Of a stretch of DNA of 64,000 bases, positions 34,245 to 42,948 are shown one piece after another (the first letter of the stretch is position 1; the number at the start of each line of letters is the position of its first letter). Source of the DNA: CAWBFD01 sp963788115 (lineage in GTDB: Bacteria; Actinomycetota; Thermoleophilia; Solirubrobacterales; 70-9); the NCBI GenBank assembly GCA_963788115.1, contig CAWBFD010000003.1, positions 62,001 through 126,000 of the forward strand, written 5' to 3'. Under the pieces are notes generated by a model that was not told the origin of the DNA, did not search any database, and saw nothing but the letters and a program-made list of their open reading frames with translations. Both the position numbers and the translations under genes were made by a program.

Positions 34245-35384
34245 GTGGACGCTGAGGTAGGCGTGATCGGGGCGGGGATCGTCGGCTGCGCGACGGCCAT
34301 CGCCCTCGTCCGGCGCGGGGTCTCCGTCGTCCTCGTCGAGGCGGAACCCGAGCCCGGCATGGCGGCGAGCGGGACGAACTCCGGGATCCTGCACACCGGT
34401 TTCGACTCGACCCCGGGCGAGCTCGAGACCGACCTGATCCTCCGAGCCGCCGAGCTCCGTGACCCGGTGCTGGACGTCCTGGGGCTACCGGTGCTTCGCT
34501 GCGGCGCGCTGATGCGGCCGCTCGCTCCGGGTGATCCCGAGACCGTGGCGCTGCTGGCGGCGAACGCCCGGCGGAACGGAGTCGAGGCGCGGCTGCTGCC
34601 CGACGGCGCGCTCGAGGTCCCGGGCGAGTCCGTGACCGACCCGGTGGCGTTCACGCTGGCGCTGGCCGGCGCGGCGGAGCGCCACGGCGCCGAGATCCAC
34701 ACTCGCTTCGCGGTCACCTCGATCGAGCGGGACGGCGGCCTCTCCCTCGGCGCCGCAGACGGCGAGCGCCTGGCCTGCCGGGTCGCCGTCAACTGCGCCG
34801 GCCTCGGTGCGGGCGACGTCGCGAGGCTGGCCGGGGACGACTCGTTCGACGTCTATCCGCGCAAGGGAGAGTTCCTGGTCTTCGACCCGCCCGGTGGCCG
34901 GCCGCTCGAGCGGATCCTGCTGCCGCTGCCGAGCAAGGGAACCAAGGGAGTGCTCGTCTTCCCGACCGTGGACGGCAAGGTGGTGGCCGGGCCGACGGCC
35001 GTCGATCAGGAGGACAGGGAGGATTGGTCGGTGCGAGCGCAGGCGCGCGAGGAGATCCTGCCGAAGGCGATCGCCATGTACCCGCCGCTCGAGGGCGCCG
35101 ACCCGATCGCGGCCTACGCCGGCCTGCGGCCCGCCGGGCGCGGGGTGAACTACGTCATCGGTCGCTCCCCTGCTTGTGAGAGGCTGGTCAACGTGGCCGC
35201 GATCCGCTCGACCGGGATGACCGCGTCGCTGGCGATCGGCGAGCGGGTCTGCGCGATCGTCGCCGACGCCGGTGTCCGGGTTGGCCCCGAACGGCCGCTC
35301 GAGCCGGCGGCCGCGCCGGCGCTCGCCGGGCCATGGTGGAGACGGACCGCAGAGCATCGCGCGGCCGAGCGCCCGGCCACATGA
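34245..35384 (+). CDS. FAD-dependent oxidoreductase (glycerol-3-phosphate dehydrogenase / LhgO-like)
   Basis: From GTG 34245, right after GGGGAGG, the protein starts at its FAD-binding fold (VGVIGAGIVGCATAIALVRR). The frame extends to ATG 34197, but codon use there is poor. Other motifs: GTNSGILHTGFDSTPG, VNCAGLGAGDVARLAGDD, YPRKGEFLVFD, YAGLRPAGRGVNYVIG. This fits the GlpA/L-2-hydroxyglutarate oxidase group. Its stop overlaps the start of a glycerol-kinase-like gene (ATGA), so glycerol-3-phosphate is the likely substrate. It is divergent from the permease. Confidence 0.85.
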   Translation: MDAEVGVIGAGIVGCATAIALVRRGVSVVLVEAEPEPGMAASGTNSGILHTGFDSTPGELETDLILRAAELRDPVLDVLGLPVLRCGALMRPLAPGDPETVALLAANARRNGVEARLLPDGALEVPGESVTDPVAFTLALAGAAERHGAEIHTRFAVTSIERDGGLSLGAADGERLACRVAVNCAGLGAGDVARLAGDDSFDVYPRKGEFLVFDPPGGRPLERILLPLPSKGTKGVLVFPTVDGKVVAGPTAVDQEDREDWSVRAQAREEILPKAIAMYPPLEGADPIAAYAGLRPAGRGVNYVIGRSPACERLVNVAAIRSTGMTASLAIGERVCAIVADAGVRVGPERPLEPAAAPALAGPWWRRTAEHRAAERPAT

Positions 35385-36829
35385 GCCTCCTGCTGGGCAT
35401 CGACGAGGGCACCTCGGCCGTGAAGGCGGTGCTGTATGACGCCGACCTCCGCCCGATCGCCGAGGCCCGGCGAGAGAAGGCGCTCGCGCATCCCCGTCCC
35501 GGCTGGGTCGAGCAGGACCCCGAGGAGGTGCTCGCCGCGGTGGTCGACGCGGTCGCGGAGCTGCTTCCCCAGGCCGACGGCGAGATCGCCGCCTGCGGGC
35601 TCGACCACCAGGGCGAGTCCGTGCTGGCCTGGGACGCCGACGGCGACCGTCCGCTGACCCCGATCGTCACCTGGCAGGACAAGCGCTCGCAGGAGGTGCT
35701 CGACCGGCTCGAGTCGGATGGGCGCGCCGACGAGGTGCGCGAACGGAGCGGGATGCCGCTCGATCCCTACTTCTCGGCGGGAAAGGTCGCCTGGCTGCTC
35801 GAGCACGACGACGGCGTGGCGCGGGCGCGCGACGCGGGCACGCTGCGGATCGGCACCGTCGACTCCTTCCTGTGCGAGCGCCTCGGCGCGGGGTTCGCCA
35901 CCGACTCCTCGACCGCCTCGCGAACCCAGTTGGGCGCCCCGGAGTGGGACCCGGCGCTGCTCGAGCTGTTCGGGGTCCCCGGCGAGGTGCTGCCGCGGAT
36001 CGCGGACACTGCCGGGGACCTCGGGGTCCTCCGTCACGACTCGTGGCCGGTCGAGCTGCCGCTGCGGGCACGCTGCGTCGACCAGCAGGCCGCCCTGGCC
36101 GGGGCGGGCTGCGTCGAGCCGGGCCGGGTGAAGGCGACGTACGGCACAGGGGTCTTCGTGCTCGCCCACGCCGGCGAGGATCGGCCGCAGGTCGGCGGCG
36201 GGCTCCTGCCCACCGTCGCCTGGCGCGTCGACGGGCGGACCGAGTGGGCCATCGACGGGGGAGTGTTCACCGCCGGCGCCCTGCTGGAGTGGCTCAGCCG
36301 TGACCTCGGGCTGGCGGCCGATCCGCCCGCGCTGACCGCGGCCGCGGCCGCGGTGGACGACAGCGCCGGCGTGCGCGTCCTGCCCGCGCTCGCCGGCATC
36401 GGGGCGCCGTGGTGGCGGCCGGAGGCGCGAGCCGTGCTCGCGGGGCTCACATCGGGGACCCGCCCGGGGCACATCGCCCGCGCGGCGCTGGAGGCGATCG
36501 CCTGGCGAGTCGCGGACATCGTCGTCGCGGTGCGCGACTCCGTCCCGGTCGAGGTCCTGCGGGTGGACGGGGGCTTGACCCGCGACGACACGCTGCTGCG
36601 CCTCCAGGCCGACGCGGCCGGCGTTCCGGTCCAGCGCGGAGCGGTCGACGCGACCGTCGCCGGAGCGGCCGCCCTGGCGGCGGTCGGCGCCGGGATCTGG
36701 GACTCGACCCTCGAGATCGGCGAGCGGATCCCGGTTGGCGAGCGCACCGAGCCCCAGCGCGACGACGCGTGGCGCGCAGAGCGACACGCCGCCTGGCGCG
36801 AGTTCGTCGGCCGCGCGGCCGAGCTCTGA
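35381..36829 (+). CDS. FGGY-family carbohydrate kinase (glycerol kinase-like)
   Basis: 482 residues from ATG 35381, chosen because ATGA overlaps the upstream stop. Motifs: LLGIDEGTSAVKAVLYD (ATP phosphate loop), TWQDKRSQEVLDRL, VDQQAALAGAGCVEPG with YGTGVFVL near residue 253 as in GlpK, and LRVDGGLTRDDTLLRLQAD. Pairing with an FAD oxidoreductase of G3P type supports glycerol as substrate, though another polyol is possible. Confidence 0.88.
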   Translation: MSLLLGIDEGTSAVKAVLYDADLRPIAEARREKALAHPRPGWVEQDPEEVLAAVVDAVAELLPQADGEIAACGLDHQGESVLAWDADGDRPLTPIVTWQDKRSQEVLDRLESDGRADEVRERSGMPLDPYFSAGKVAWLLEHDDGVARARDAGTLRIGTVDSFLCERLGAGFATDSSTASRTQLGAPEWDPALLELFGVPGEVLPRIADTAGDLGVLRHDSWPVELPLRARCVDQQAALAGAGCVEPGRVKATYGTGVFVLAHAGEDRPQVGGGLLPTVAWRVDGRTEWAIDGGVFTAGALLEWLSRDLGLAADPPALTAAAAAVDDSAGVRVLPALAGIGAPWWRPEARAVLAGLTSGTRPGHIARAALEAIAWRVADIVVAVRDSVPVEVLRVDGGLTRDDTLLRLQADAAGVPVQRGAVDATVAGAAALAAVGAGIWDSTLEIGERIPVGERTEPQRDDAWRAERHAAWREFVGRAAEL

Positions 36830-36860
36830 GGCGCAGCCCAATGCGGCCCACCCCTCGCGG

Positions 36861-36899
36861 TTGTCGGATTCGATACCCATACGGTCCCTAATCCGACAA
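36861..36899. terminator. 10-bp inverted repeat after the kinase gene
   Basis: TTGTCGGATT (36861-36870) and AATCCGACAA (36890-36899) are perfect arms around 19 bases. It lies 32 bases beyond the kinase stop and may be a terminator or a regulator site for the next operon. There is no T-tract. Confidence 0.4.
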
Positions 36900-37009
36900 T
36901 CCCGGGGCCGGGTGATTGGGAGCAGGGTCGCGGGCCCAGGCGGATCGCGCCCGGGTTGCCTTCACAGCTCGTTCACAGGTCCTCAGCCATCGCACGCCAT
37001 GCTCGGTAC

Positions 37010-37483
37010 GTGGCGGTCGAGATCGAGCGCAAGTTCCTGATCTCGCGAGCTCCCGACTGGCTTCACCGCTGCGACTCGGAGCGCGTCGAGCAGGGATATC
37101 TGGCGGTAGGCGAGGACGGCTCCGAGGTGAGGGTGCGCCGGATCGGCGATCGGACCGTGTTGACCGCGAAGCGCGGCCGCGGCGAGCAGCGGCTCGAGGA
37201 GGAGTTCGATATCGACGCGGAGCGGTTCGATGCCCTCTGGCCCCTGACCGAGGGACGCCGGATCAGAAAGATGCGTCACTACGTCACCGACGGGTATCGG
37301 GTTGAAGTGGATGTCTACAGCGACGAGCTCGAGGGGCTGATCGTGGCCGAGGTGGAGTTCGAGACCGAGGCGGCGAGCGCCGAGTTCGAGCCGCCGAGCT
37401 GGATCGGCGAGGAGGTGACCGGGGACGTCCGGTACGCCAACGAGCACCTTGCGACGCACGGAGCCCCGACGCGCGATGCCTGA
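37010..37483 (+). CDS. CYTH-domain protein (triphosphate tunnel metalloenzyme)
   Basis: 157 residues from GTG 37010, where the family consensus start VAVEIERKFLI lies; an earlier ATG at 36956 adds unlike sequence. ExExK is EIERK. Tunnel strands follow: QGYLAVGEDGSEVRVRRIGD, RTVLTAKRG, YRVEVDVYSDELEGLIVAEV, EFE. TTM enzymes hydrolyse triphosphates or inorganic tripolyphosphate. It is translationally coupled to a CHAD gene (eight-base overlap), a pairing linked to polyphosphate. Confidence 0.9.
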   Translation: MAVEIERKFLISRAPDWLHRCDSERVEQGYLAVGEDGSEVRVRRIGDRTVLTAKRGRGEQRLEEEFDIDAERFDALWPLTEGRRIRKMRHYVTDGYRVEVDVYSDELEGLIVAEVEFETEAASAEFEPPSWIGEEVTGDVRYANEHLATHGAPTRDA

Positions 37484-38507
37484 CTTCCCATCTCGGCCCC
37501 TCTCGTCCGAGGCGCAGGAGGCTCTGGAGCGGGCGATCGACGAGCAATCGAGCTCCGACGACGGCAGCCCGGAGCACGAGGGTCCCTCTCGCGCCTACAG
37601 GCTGAAGCGCAAGGAGAGCGGCCCCGACGGCATCAGACGGATCGCGGCGGGTCAGCTCGACGATGCCCTCGAGCATCTGCGGGACGGGCTCGAGCAGGAT
37701 TTCGCGACCGCCATCCACGAGGCGCGCAAGGACCTGAAGAAGGGCCGAGCCGTGCTCCGCCTGGTCCGCGCCAACCTCGGCGACGAGCTCTACCGGGCCG
37801 AGAACGACCGACTCCGCGACGCCGGCAGGATGCTCTCCGCGGCTCGGGATGCCGAGGTCAAGCTCGACACCGTGCGCGCGCTCAGCGACCACTTCCCGGA
37901 GGAGATGCCGACGGCGCCGTTCGACTCACTGGTCGCCGCGCTGGAAGGCGAGCGTCAGGAGCTGACCGCCAGGGGCGCCGGCCTGGCCGACGCCTGGCGC
38001 TCCGCGGACCAGGCCGCCGCCATGATCGAAGCGAGCCGGGCCGGCGTCGAGGAGTGGCCACTGGAGGGCCCGGCTTGGAAGCTGGTGAAGAGGGGGCTCG
38101 CCACCAGCTACCGGCGCAGCCGCAAGCGGTTTCGGGACACCGTGTCTGAGCCGACTCCGGAGACGGTGCACGAGTGGCGCAAGCGCATCAAGGACCTCTG
38201 GTACCACCTGCGCCTCATCCAGGGAAGCTGGCCCGAGATGCTGGGGCCGCTTGCCGACCAGACCCATGAGCTCTCCGACCTGCTCGGCGACCATCACGAC
38301 CTCACGGTGCTCGCGGAAGACGCCCGCAGCCGCGAAGCTGAGCTGGGCGACGGCGACGGGCTCGAGGCGCTGCTCGAGCTGATGGAGCGCCGCCAGGACG
38401 AGCTGCTCGAGGCGGCGATCCCGATCGGCGAGCGCCTCTACGCGGAGGACCCGAAGCTGTTCGTCGGCCGCATCCGCACCTACTGGCGAGCTTGGCGGGC
38501 CGACTAG
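37476..38507 (+). CDS. CHAD-domain protein
   Basis: 343 residues from ATG 37476. Two four-helix halves with conserved histidines and basic residues: ATAIHEARKDLKKGRAVLRL, SAARDAEVKLDTVRAL, TVHEWRKRIKDLWYHLRLI, ELSDLLGDHHDLTVLAEDAR. CHAD domains bind polyphosphate through this basic surface. Overlap with the CYTH gene supports a joint role in polyphosphate metabolism or sensing. The N-terminal 70 residues are acidic and poorly ordered. Confidence 0.92.
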   Translation: MPDFPSRPLSSEAQEALERAIDEQSSSDDGSPEHEGPSRAYRLKRKESGPDGIRRIAAGQLDDALEHLRDGLEQDFATAIHEARKDLKKGRAVLRLVRANLGDELYRAENDRLRDAGRMLSAARDAEVKLDTVRALSDHFPEEMPTAPFDSLVAALEGERQELTARGAGLADAWRSADQAAAMIEASRAGVEEWPLEGPAWKLVKRGLATSYRRSRKRFRDTVSEPTPETVHEWRKRIKDLWYHLRLIQGSWPEMLGPLADQTHELSDLLGDHHDLTVLAEDARSREAELGDGDGLEALLELMERRQDELLEAAIPIGERLYAEDPKLFVGRIRTYWRAWRAD

Positions 38508-39994
38508 CGACCGGCAGGGACCAGGAAGCCACCCTCGATCAGGCGACGGATCACCGCTAGGCCGCCTCGCGCCAGCGTCTCCAGCGGGACACCCGCGTCG
38601 GCGGCCGACTGCGAGAGCACCTCCCGGAGCGGCCTCGTGCCGTCGCAGCGGACTACCAGGTTCGCCACATGCGAGTCGACGGGCCCCTCGAAGGGAAGCC
38701 CGGCCGTCAGCTTCAGGCGGCCCTCCAGCGGGGCCCAGCCCTCCGGCTCGGGTGCGAACAGATGCTCGAGCCGAGTCTCCGACGCCACCCGCACACGCAG
38801 GTCGAGCAGCGCGTCATCGCTCTTCTCGGCGAGGAGCTCCCGGGCATCGAAGCATCGCAGCAGATGCTCGCCGACCGGCTCGGTGATGCTCTCCGCGAGC
38901 TCATCCATCCTGAACCAGGTCCGCCCGCCCCCGGCTCGGCGCATCGTGACCACGCTCCACGTGATCCCGGTGATGCGCTCGCGCTCGTAGTAGCGCATCC
39001 ACTCGTCGAGCGTCCCAGCGACCGCCTCGGGCGTCCGCTCACTGTGCTGAATCCACCGGCTCGCGTAGATGTCGGGGTCGAACCGATCGAGGGCGAGCAC
39101 CCAGGCGTTGCAGCCGCTTCCGGCGAACGCCGCCTCCACCCGCTCTCGCCAGTCCAATCCCTCGACCTGCGCCCAGTTGCACAGCAGCTGACAGATGCCG
39201 CGCTCGTTCAACAGCTCACCGACGCTCGAGATGATCGTCCGCGTGATCCCCTCGCCGCCCAGCTCACTGTCGCGAAACAGGAAGCTCGAGTCCGGCGAGA
39301 TCACGAACGGCGGATTCGAGACCACGAGGTCGAAGCGTCGTCCGGCTACGGGCTGGAACAGATCACCCTCCAGGCACTCGACCGCGACCCCGTTGAGCAT
39401 CGCGTTGAAGGCGGCCAGGTTGACGGCGCGCGGGTTGATGTCGGTGGCGACCACCCGGGCGGCGTGGCGCTTGGCGAGCAGGGCCTGGATGCCGCATCCG
39501 GTCCCGAGATCGAGCGCCGATCCCACCGTCGCGCGAACGGTCACGTTGGCGAGCATGGAGGCGGTCGGGTTGGGCCCGAGCACATGGTCGTGCCGCAGCG
39601 GCCGCTCAGGCGATCCCGGCCAGTCGCTCGCCAGCAAGAGCTCGTCGTGCGGCACCAGCCGATAGGCCGCCCTGATCCTGCGACCGTCCTCCTCGATCAA
39701 CCCGACCGCCGCGAGGGCTTCGACGGTGCCGGGGCTGAGGCCCGCTCGAGCGGCGTCCTGCTCCACGGAGACCCCGAGCAGAAACAGACGGATGAGCAGG
39801 TCGAGCGGGGTCTCAGGGCCGACCCGGCGGAGCACCACCGGCGCGGGCACACCATCGAGCGCGCGCACGTCCTCGACTCCGAGCGCCTCCGCGATCTGCC
39901 CGTCGGAGTAGCCCGCGAGATCGAGGGCCGCCCGCACTCGGCCGGGACCGTCGCCCACCGGCGACAGGAGCGGACGCGCGGCCACGTGGCTCAA
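38504..39994 (-). CDS. Class I SAM-dependent methyltransferase, HemK/PrmC-like core
   Basis: 496 residues from ATG 39994. The N-terminal 150 residues contain a winged-helix-like part (SVEQDAARAGLSPGTVEALA). The core has SAM motif ALDLGTGCGIQALLAKRHAA, VVATDINPRAVNLAAFNAML and catalytic LVVSNPPFVISP, the NPPF signature of amino- or amide-N methyltransferases. A C-terminal 140-residue domain follows. The target is probably a protein or tRNA amide; not determinable here. It is convergent with the CHAD gene (stops overlap). Confidence 0.87.
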   Translation of the reverse strand: MSHVAARPLLSPVGDGPGRVRAALDLAGYSDGQIAEALGVEDVRALDGVPAPVVLRRVGPETPLDLLIRLFLLGVSVEQDAARAGLSPGTVEALAAVGLIEEDGRRIRAAYRLVPHDELLLASDWPGSPERPLRHDHVLGPNPTASMLANVTVRATVGSALDLGTGCGIQALLAKRHAARVVATDINPRAVNLAAFNAMLNGVAVECLEGDLFQPVAGRRFDLVVSNPPFVISPDSSFLFRDSELGGEGITRTIISSVGELLNERGICQLLCNWAQVEGLDWRERVEAAFAGSGCNAWVLALDRFDPDIYASRWIQHSERTPEAVAGTLDEWMRYYERERITGITWSVVTMRRAGGGRTWFRMDELAESITEPVGEHLLRCFDARELLAEKSDDALLDLRVRVASETRLEHLFAPEPEGWAPLEGRLKLTAGLPFEGPVDSHVANLVVRCDGTRPLREVLSQSAADAGVPLETLARGGLAVIRRLIEGGFLVPAGR

Positions 39995-40000
39995 CGCAAG

Positions 40001-40465
40001 CTACGCGGGCGAGGAGGGCCCAACGACCACGACCAACGGCGCCCCGAGGCCCCCGTCGGGACTGATCTTGTAGTAGGCGATCTCGAGCTTCGAGTAGTTC
40101 AGGCTCACCTCCTCCAGCGGCAGTGCCTCACCCTGGCCGGAATGCTGTGCGGAGCTGACGAGTACATCGGTGAACGTGTACTTGAGGTAGTCGGCGGAGG
40201 AGGAGCCCGAGCTGATCTTGCGAACCGTCAGCCTCCCCGTCGGAATGTGCTGGCCGGTCGCGGCGGCCTTGATCAGCAGGGGCGAGGCCAAGTCGATTCG
40301 GTGCGTGAAGTGGAACGGCTCGATGACCGCACGGCCTCCCCCGGTCGCACCCCCCTGGACAACGACGCCCCAGTGATACGAGAGCACGTCGATCTCGTCC
40401 TTGTGGCCGCTGGCCTTGCTCTCCCCCTTGATCGTGTCCATCTTCAGGAAGTAGTCGACTGCCAT
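40001..40465 (-). CDS. Hcp-family (type VI effector-like) protein
   Basis: 154 residues from ATG 40465. It starts like Hcp proteins (AVDYFLKMDTIKGES), with IDVLSYHWGV, FHFTHRIDLASPLLIKAAAT, TGQHIPTGRLTVRK and EVSLNYSKLEIAYY, the beta-barrel that stacks into hexameric tubes in T6SS. Actinobacteria generally lack that system, and none of its genes is present here. It directly follows the AOC-like protein gene (nine bases apart), so the two likely act together outside the cell. Confidence 0.85.
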   Translation of the reverse strand: MAVDYFLKMDTIKGESKASGHKDEIDVLSYHWGVVVQGGATGGGRAVIEPFHFTHRIDLASPLLIKAAATGQHIPTGRLTVRKISSGSSSADYLKYTFTDVLVSSAQHSGQGEALPLEEVSLNYSKLEIAYYKISPDGGLGAPLVVVVGPSSPA

Positions 40466-40474
40466 CGTCTCTCC

Positions 40475-41191
40475 TCAGTTGGCGAGCGTGAACTTGAAGT
40501 CCGCGGTGCCGTTCCCGCCCGCGCCGAGTAGCCGTTGATCGGCGACGTACGAGCCGGCCGCGCCCGAGTATCGGCCGGTACCACCGACGATCGCGTACGT
40601 CGCCTTGGTTCCGTCCGCCCGAGGCGTGCCCAGGCCGAAGATCGCCCCGTCGTGAAGCTCGAAGATCTGGAACTCAGCGCCTGGAATCTCGCTGCCCGGC
40701 GAGGCCGGGACCGCGAGCCGAGTCGACGAGAAGCTGCCCAGGCGCCCCCCGCTCGGGTCGACCAGCTCACCGTGGGCGCTCAGGCGTCCGGGCTCGGGCT
40801 CCCCGGTCGTGGCCTGCTTGAGGCGAGCCCCGTGAAGGCGAAGCGATGAGGCGGTCGCGGAGGCGGCCGGGGCCGAAGAGCCGCCCGAGGTAAGCCCGCC
40901 CGCTCCCCACCCGGCGGCGCCCGCGACGGCGAGGAGCCCGCCCTTGAGCATCGTTCGCCTGCTGGGCACGGGAACCGCGGCGTCGTGGCTGGCGATGGGC
41001 GACCGCGGCCGCGCGGCGGCCCGCGCGCCGAGAAGCATCAGACCGAGAACCAGGATGCCGGCAAGCACCGCGAGGGCCGGGCCCAGGCCCACCGAACGCG
41101 CGAGCGCGATCGCGACGAGGCTCATCCCCCCAACCCCTGCGAGTGTCAGGAGGCCGCCGCGAACCAGGCGCGATACCCCCACGGCCGACAT
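40475..41191 (-). CDS. Membrane/exported protein with allene-oxide-cyclase-like barrel
   Basis: 238 residues from ATG 41191. Two N-terminal membrane segments (residues about 12-58) are followed by a twin-arginine-like stretch (SRRTMLKGGLLAVAGAAG) and a beta-rich C-terminal domain with AIFGLGTPRADGTKATYAIV, GGTGRYSGAAGSYVAD and DFKFTL, as in allene oxide cyclase and dirigent barrels. Plant AOC catalysis is not implied. It is probably the first gene of a two-gene operon with the Hcp-like protein. Confidence 0.75.
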   Translation of the reverse strand: MSAVGVSRLVRGGLLTLAGVGGMSLVAIALARSVGLGPALAVLAGILVLGLMLLGARAAARPRSPIASHDAAVPVPSRRTMLKGGLLAVAGAAGWGAGGLTSGGSSAPAASATASSLRLHGARLKQATTGEPEPGRLSAHGELVDPSGGRLGSFSSTRLAVPASPGSEIPGAEFQIFELHDGAIFGLGTPRADGTKATYAIVGGTGRYSGAAGSYVADQRLLGAGGNGTADFKFTLAN

Positions 41192-41385
41192 CTAGGCCGA
41201 ACGTACCACCGCGCCCTGGCGCCAGTCAAGTGCCGCTCACGAACTGTTCACCTCAGCCCAGGCCCGATGGCGGACTCGGAGCTAGCCCCCGGGGCAGATC
41301 CTCGCGCCCCCTGGTCCCGGACGCCGACGCCGGACGGCCGGCGCGGGCCGCGGTCGAGCCTCGCCGCGTAGATCGCCAGTGACCG

Positions 41386-42331
41386 CTAACGCACCAGCTT
41401 CACACGGAAGCCGTTCCTCGTTCCGCCCTTGGTGAAGCTGGCGCTCTGCGGGTCGACCCGCCAGCGCCCGGGCAGATCCCCCTGTGGGTGCTGCAGGAAG
41501 CGGGCGAAGAGCATCGAGGCCCGGGTGCAGCCGGGACTCCGCCTGGACAGCCGCGTGATCCTGTAGTTGCCCTCCGGGAGCTTCAGGCGACCGATCCGGT
41601 CGTTGTGGAGGACGCGGAACGTCGCGGGGCAGCGCTTGCCCGTGCCGGAGGGGTGCTGGCCGCCGAGGTTCGGATTCGGGTCCGGGCCGACCGCCCGCTT
41701 CACCCTGAACCCGACGTGGAGGCTCTTGGAGAAGGTCGCGGTCTTGACGTCGAGCCGCCACCGGCCCGGCAACCGTCCGTTCCAGTCCTCGAGAAACCGG
41801 GTGAAGAAGCGACGAGGCCTCCGAGCAGCTCAGCCGGCGCACCGCGAGCAGTGTGATCCGGTACTTGCCCTTGGGCAGCCTCAGCCGCCCGATCCGGTCG
41901 TTGTGCAGGACATCGAAGAAGCTCGGGCACGCCCGTCCGGTGGCCGGGTGCCTGCCGCCGCTGCCGCTGGGGCTGCCGGCCGGGGCGACTCGGAAGCCCA
42001 CCTTACCCCTGCCGCGCAGGAACTCGGACCTCGCTGGGACCACGCGCCAATGCCCGGGTAGGTTCCCGTCGTAGTCCTCGAGGAACTGCCGGAACAGGTC
42101 CGAGGCGTGACCGCAGCTCAGCCGCCGGTCGTCGAGGACGGTGATCGTGTAATGCCCCTGGGGGAGCTTCAGCTTCCCGATCCGGTCGTCGTGCAGGACG
42201 TGGAAGGTGGCAGGGCAGACGAGCTCGGCCGCGCGGGCGGCGGGGGCTGCGGCGAGCAGCACCACGAGGGCGGCGGCAAGCGCAACCAGCGCCGGACCGC
42301 CGATGATCCGTCTCCCAATGGTCAAAGCCAC
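41386..42331 (-). CDS. Secreted protein with three VLHNDRIG repeats, one frameshift
   Basis: GTG 42331 opens a signal peptide (GGPALVALAAALVVLLAAAP, cut after ARA). Three repeats of about 95 residues follow, each with CP(A/S).F.VLH(D/N)DRIG, LKLP.G.Y.IT.L, R(R/S)L or SPGC-type cysteine, a RFL segment, LPG.WRV or WRL, and GFRVK. In the second repeat, near 41810, one extra T breaks the frame; it resumes with TRFLEDWNGRLPGRWRLDV and ends at TAG 41386. Two cysteines per repeat may form disulfides. I do not recognise the repeat. Confidence 0.7.
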
Positions 42332-42362
42332 CGAGCACGCTACCGGGTTGGCGCGGTCCCCG

Positions 42363-42938
42363 CTACCGCGTGACCGCGTACCGCAGCTCGACCATCCCGC
42401 TGTCGAACGTCCGGGTCCCGGTGAGCTGCATCGGGCCACCCGGCAGACGGCGGTCGAACAGCGGCTTCCCCCGGCCGAGCACCACCGGGACGACGGTGAC
42501 GAGCAGGTCGTTCAGCAGCCCTTCGTCCGCGAACTGTGAGGCCACGTTGCCTCCGCCGACGATCCACAGGTTGCGGTCGCCCGCCGCGGCGATCATCTCC
42601 TCGTGGAGATCGGGGACCTTGGCGCTGACGATCCGGACGTCGACGCCCTCGCCCTCGGACACCGGTAGATCACGGGAGCTCAGGATCCAGCAGGGCTTGC
42701 CCTGGTACGGCCACGCGGAGCCCTCGTCCAGGTGATCGAGGATCCACTCGTACGTGACCGATCCCATGATCAGCGCCCCCACGCCCTCGTAGAAGCGCTC
42801 GTAGCCGCCCGTGCCTCCCGGCTCCGACTCTTCTCCCTCGTAGCTGCCCTCGTACTTGAGCAGCCAGTCGAGAGTGTCGTCGGCCTCGGCGATAAACCCG
42901 TCCAAGGTGCTCGCGCAGTAGTACTGGGTGCGGCTCAT
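42363..42938 (-). CDS. Dihydrofolate reductase-family (RibD C-terminal-like) protein
   Basis: 191 residues from ATG 42938. The family fold is seen in QYYCASTLDGFIAEADDTLD, ALIMGSVTYEWILDHL, LWIVGGGNVASQFADEGLLN and VVPVVLGRGKPLFD. Such YwjB/RibD-C-like reductases use NADPH on unknown substrates. It starts ten bases after the sigma factor stop on the same strand, so the two form an operon; small oxidoreductases often sit beside ECF sigma factors of this type. Confidence 0.87.
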   Translation of the reverse strand: MSRTQYYCASTLDGFIAEADDTLDWLLKYEGSYEGEESEPGGTGGYERFYEGVGALIMGSVTYEWILDHLDEGSAWPYQGKPCWILSSRDLPVSEGEGVDVRIVSAKVPDLHEEMIAAAGDRNLWIVGGGNVASQFADEGLLNDLLVTVVPVVLGRGKPLFDRRLPGGPMQLTGTRTFDSGMVELRYAVTR

Positions 42939-42948
42939 CCGACGCGGC

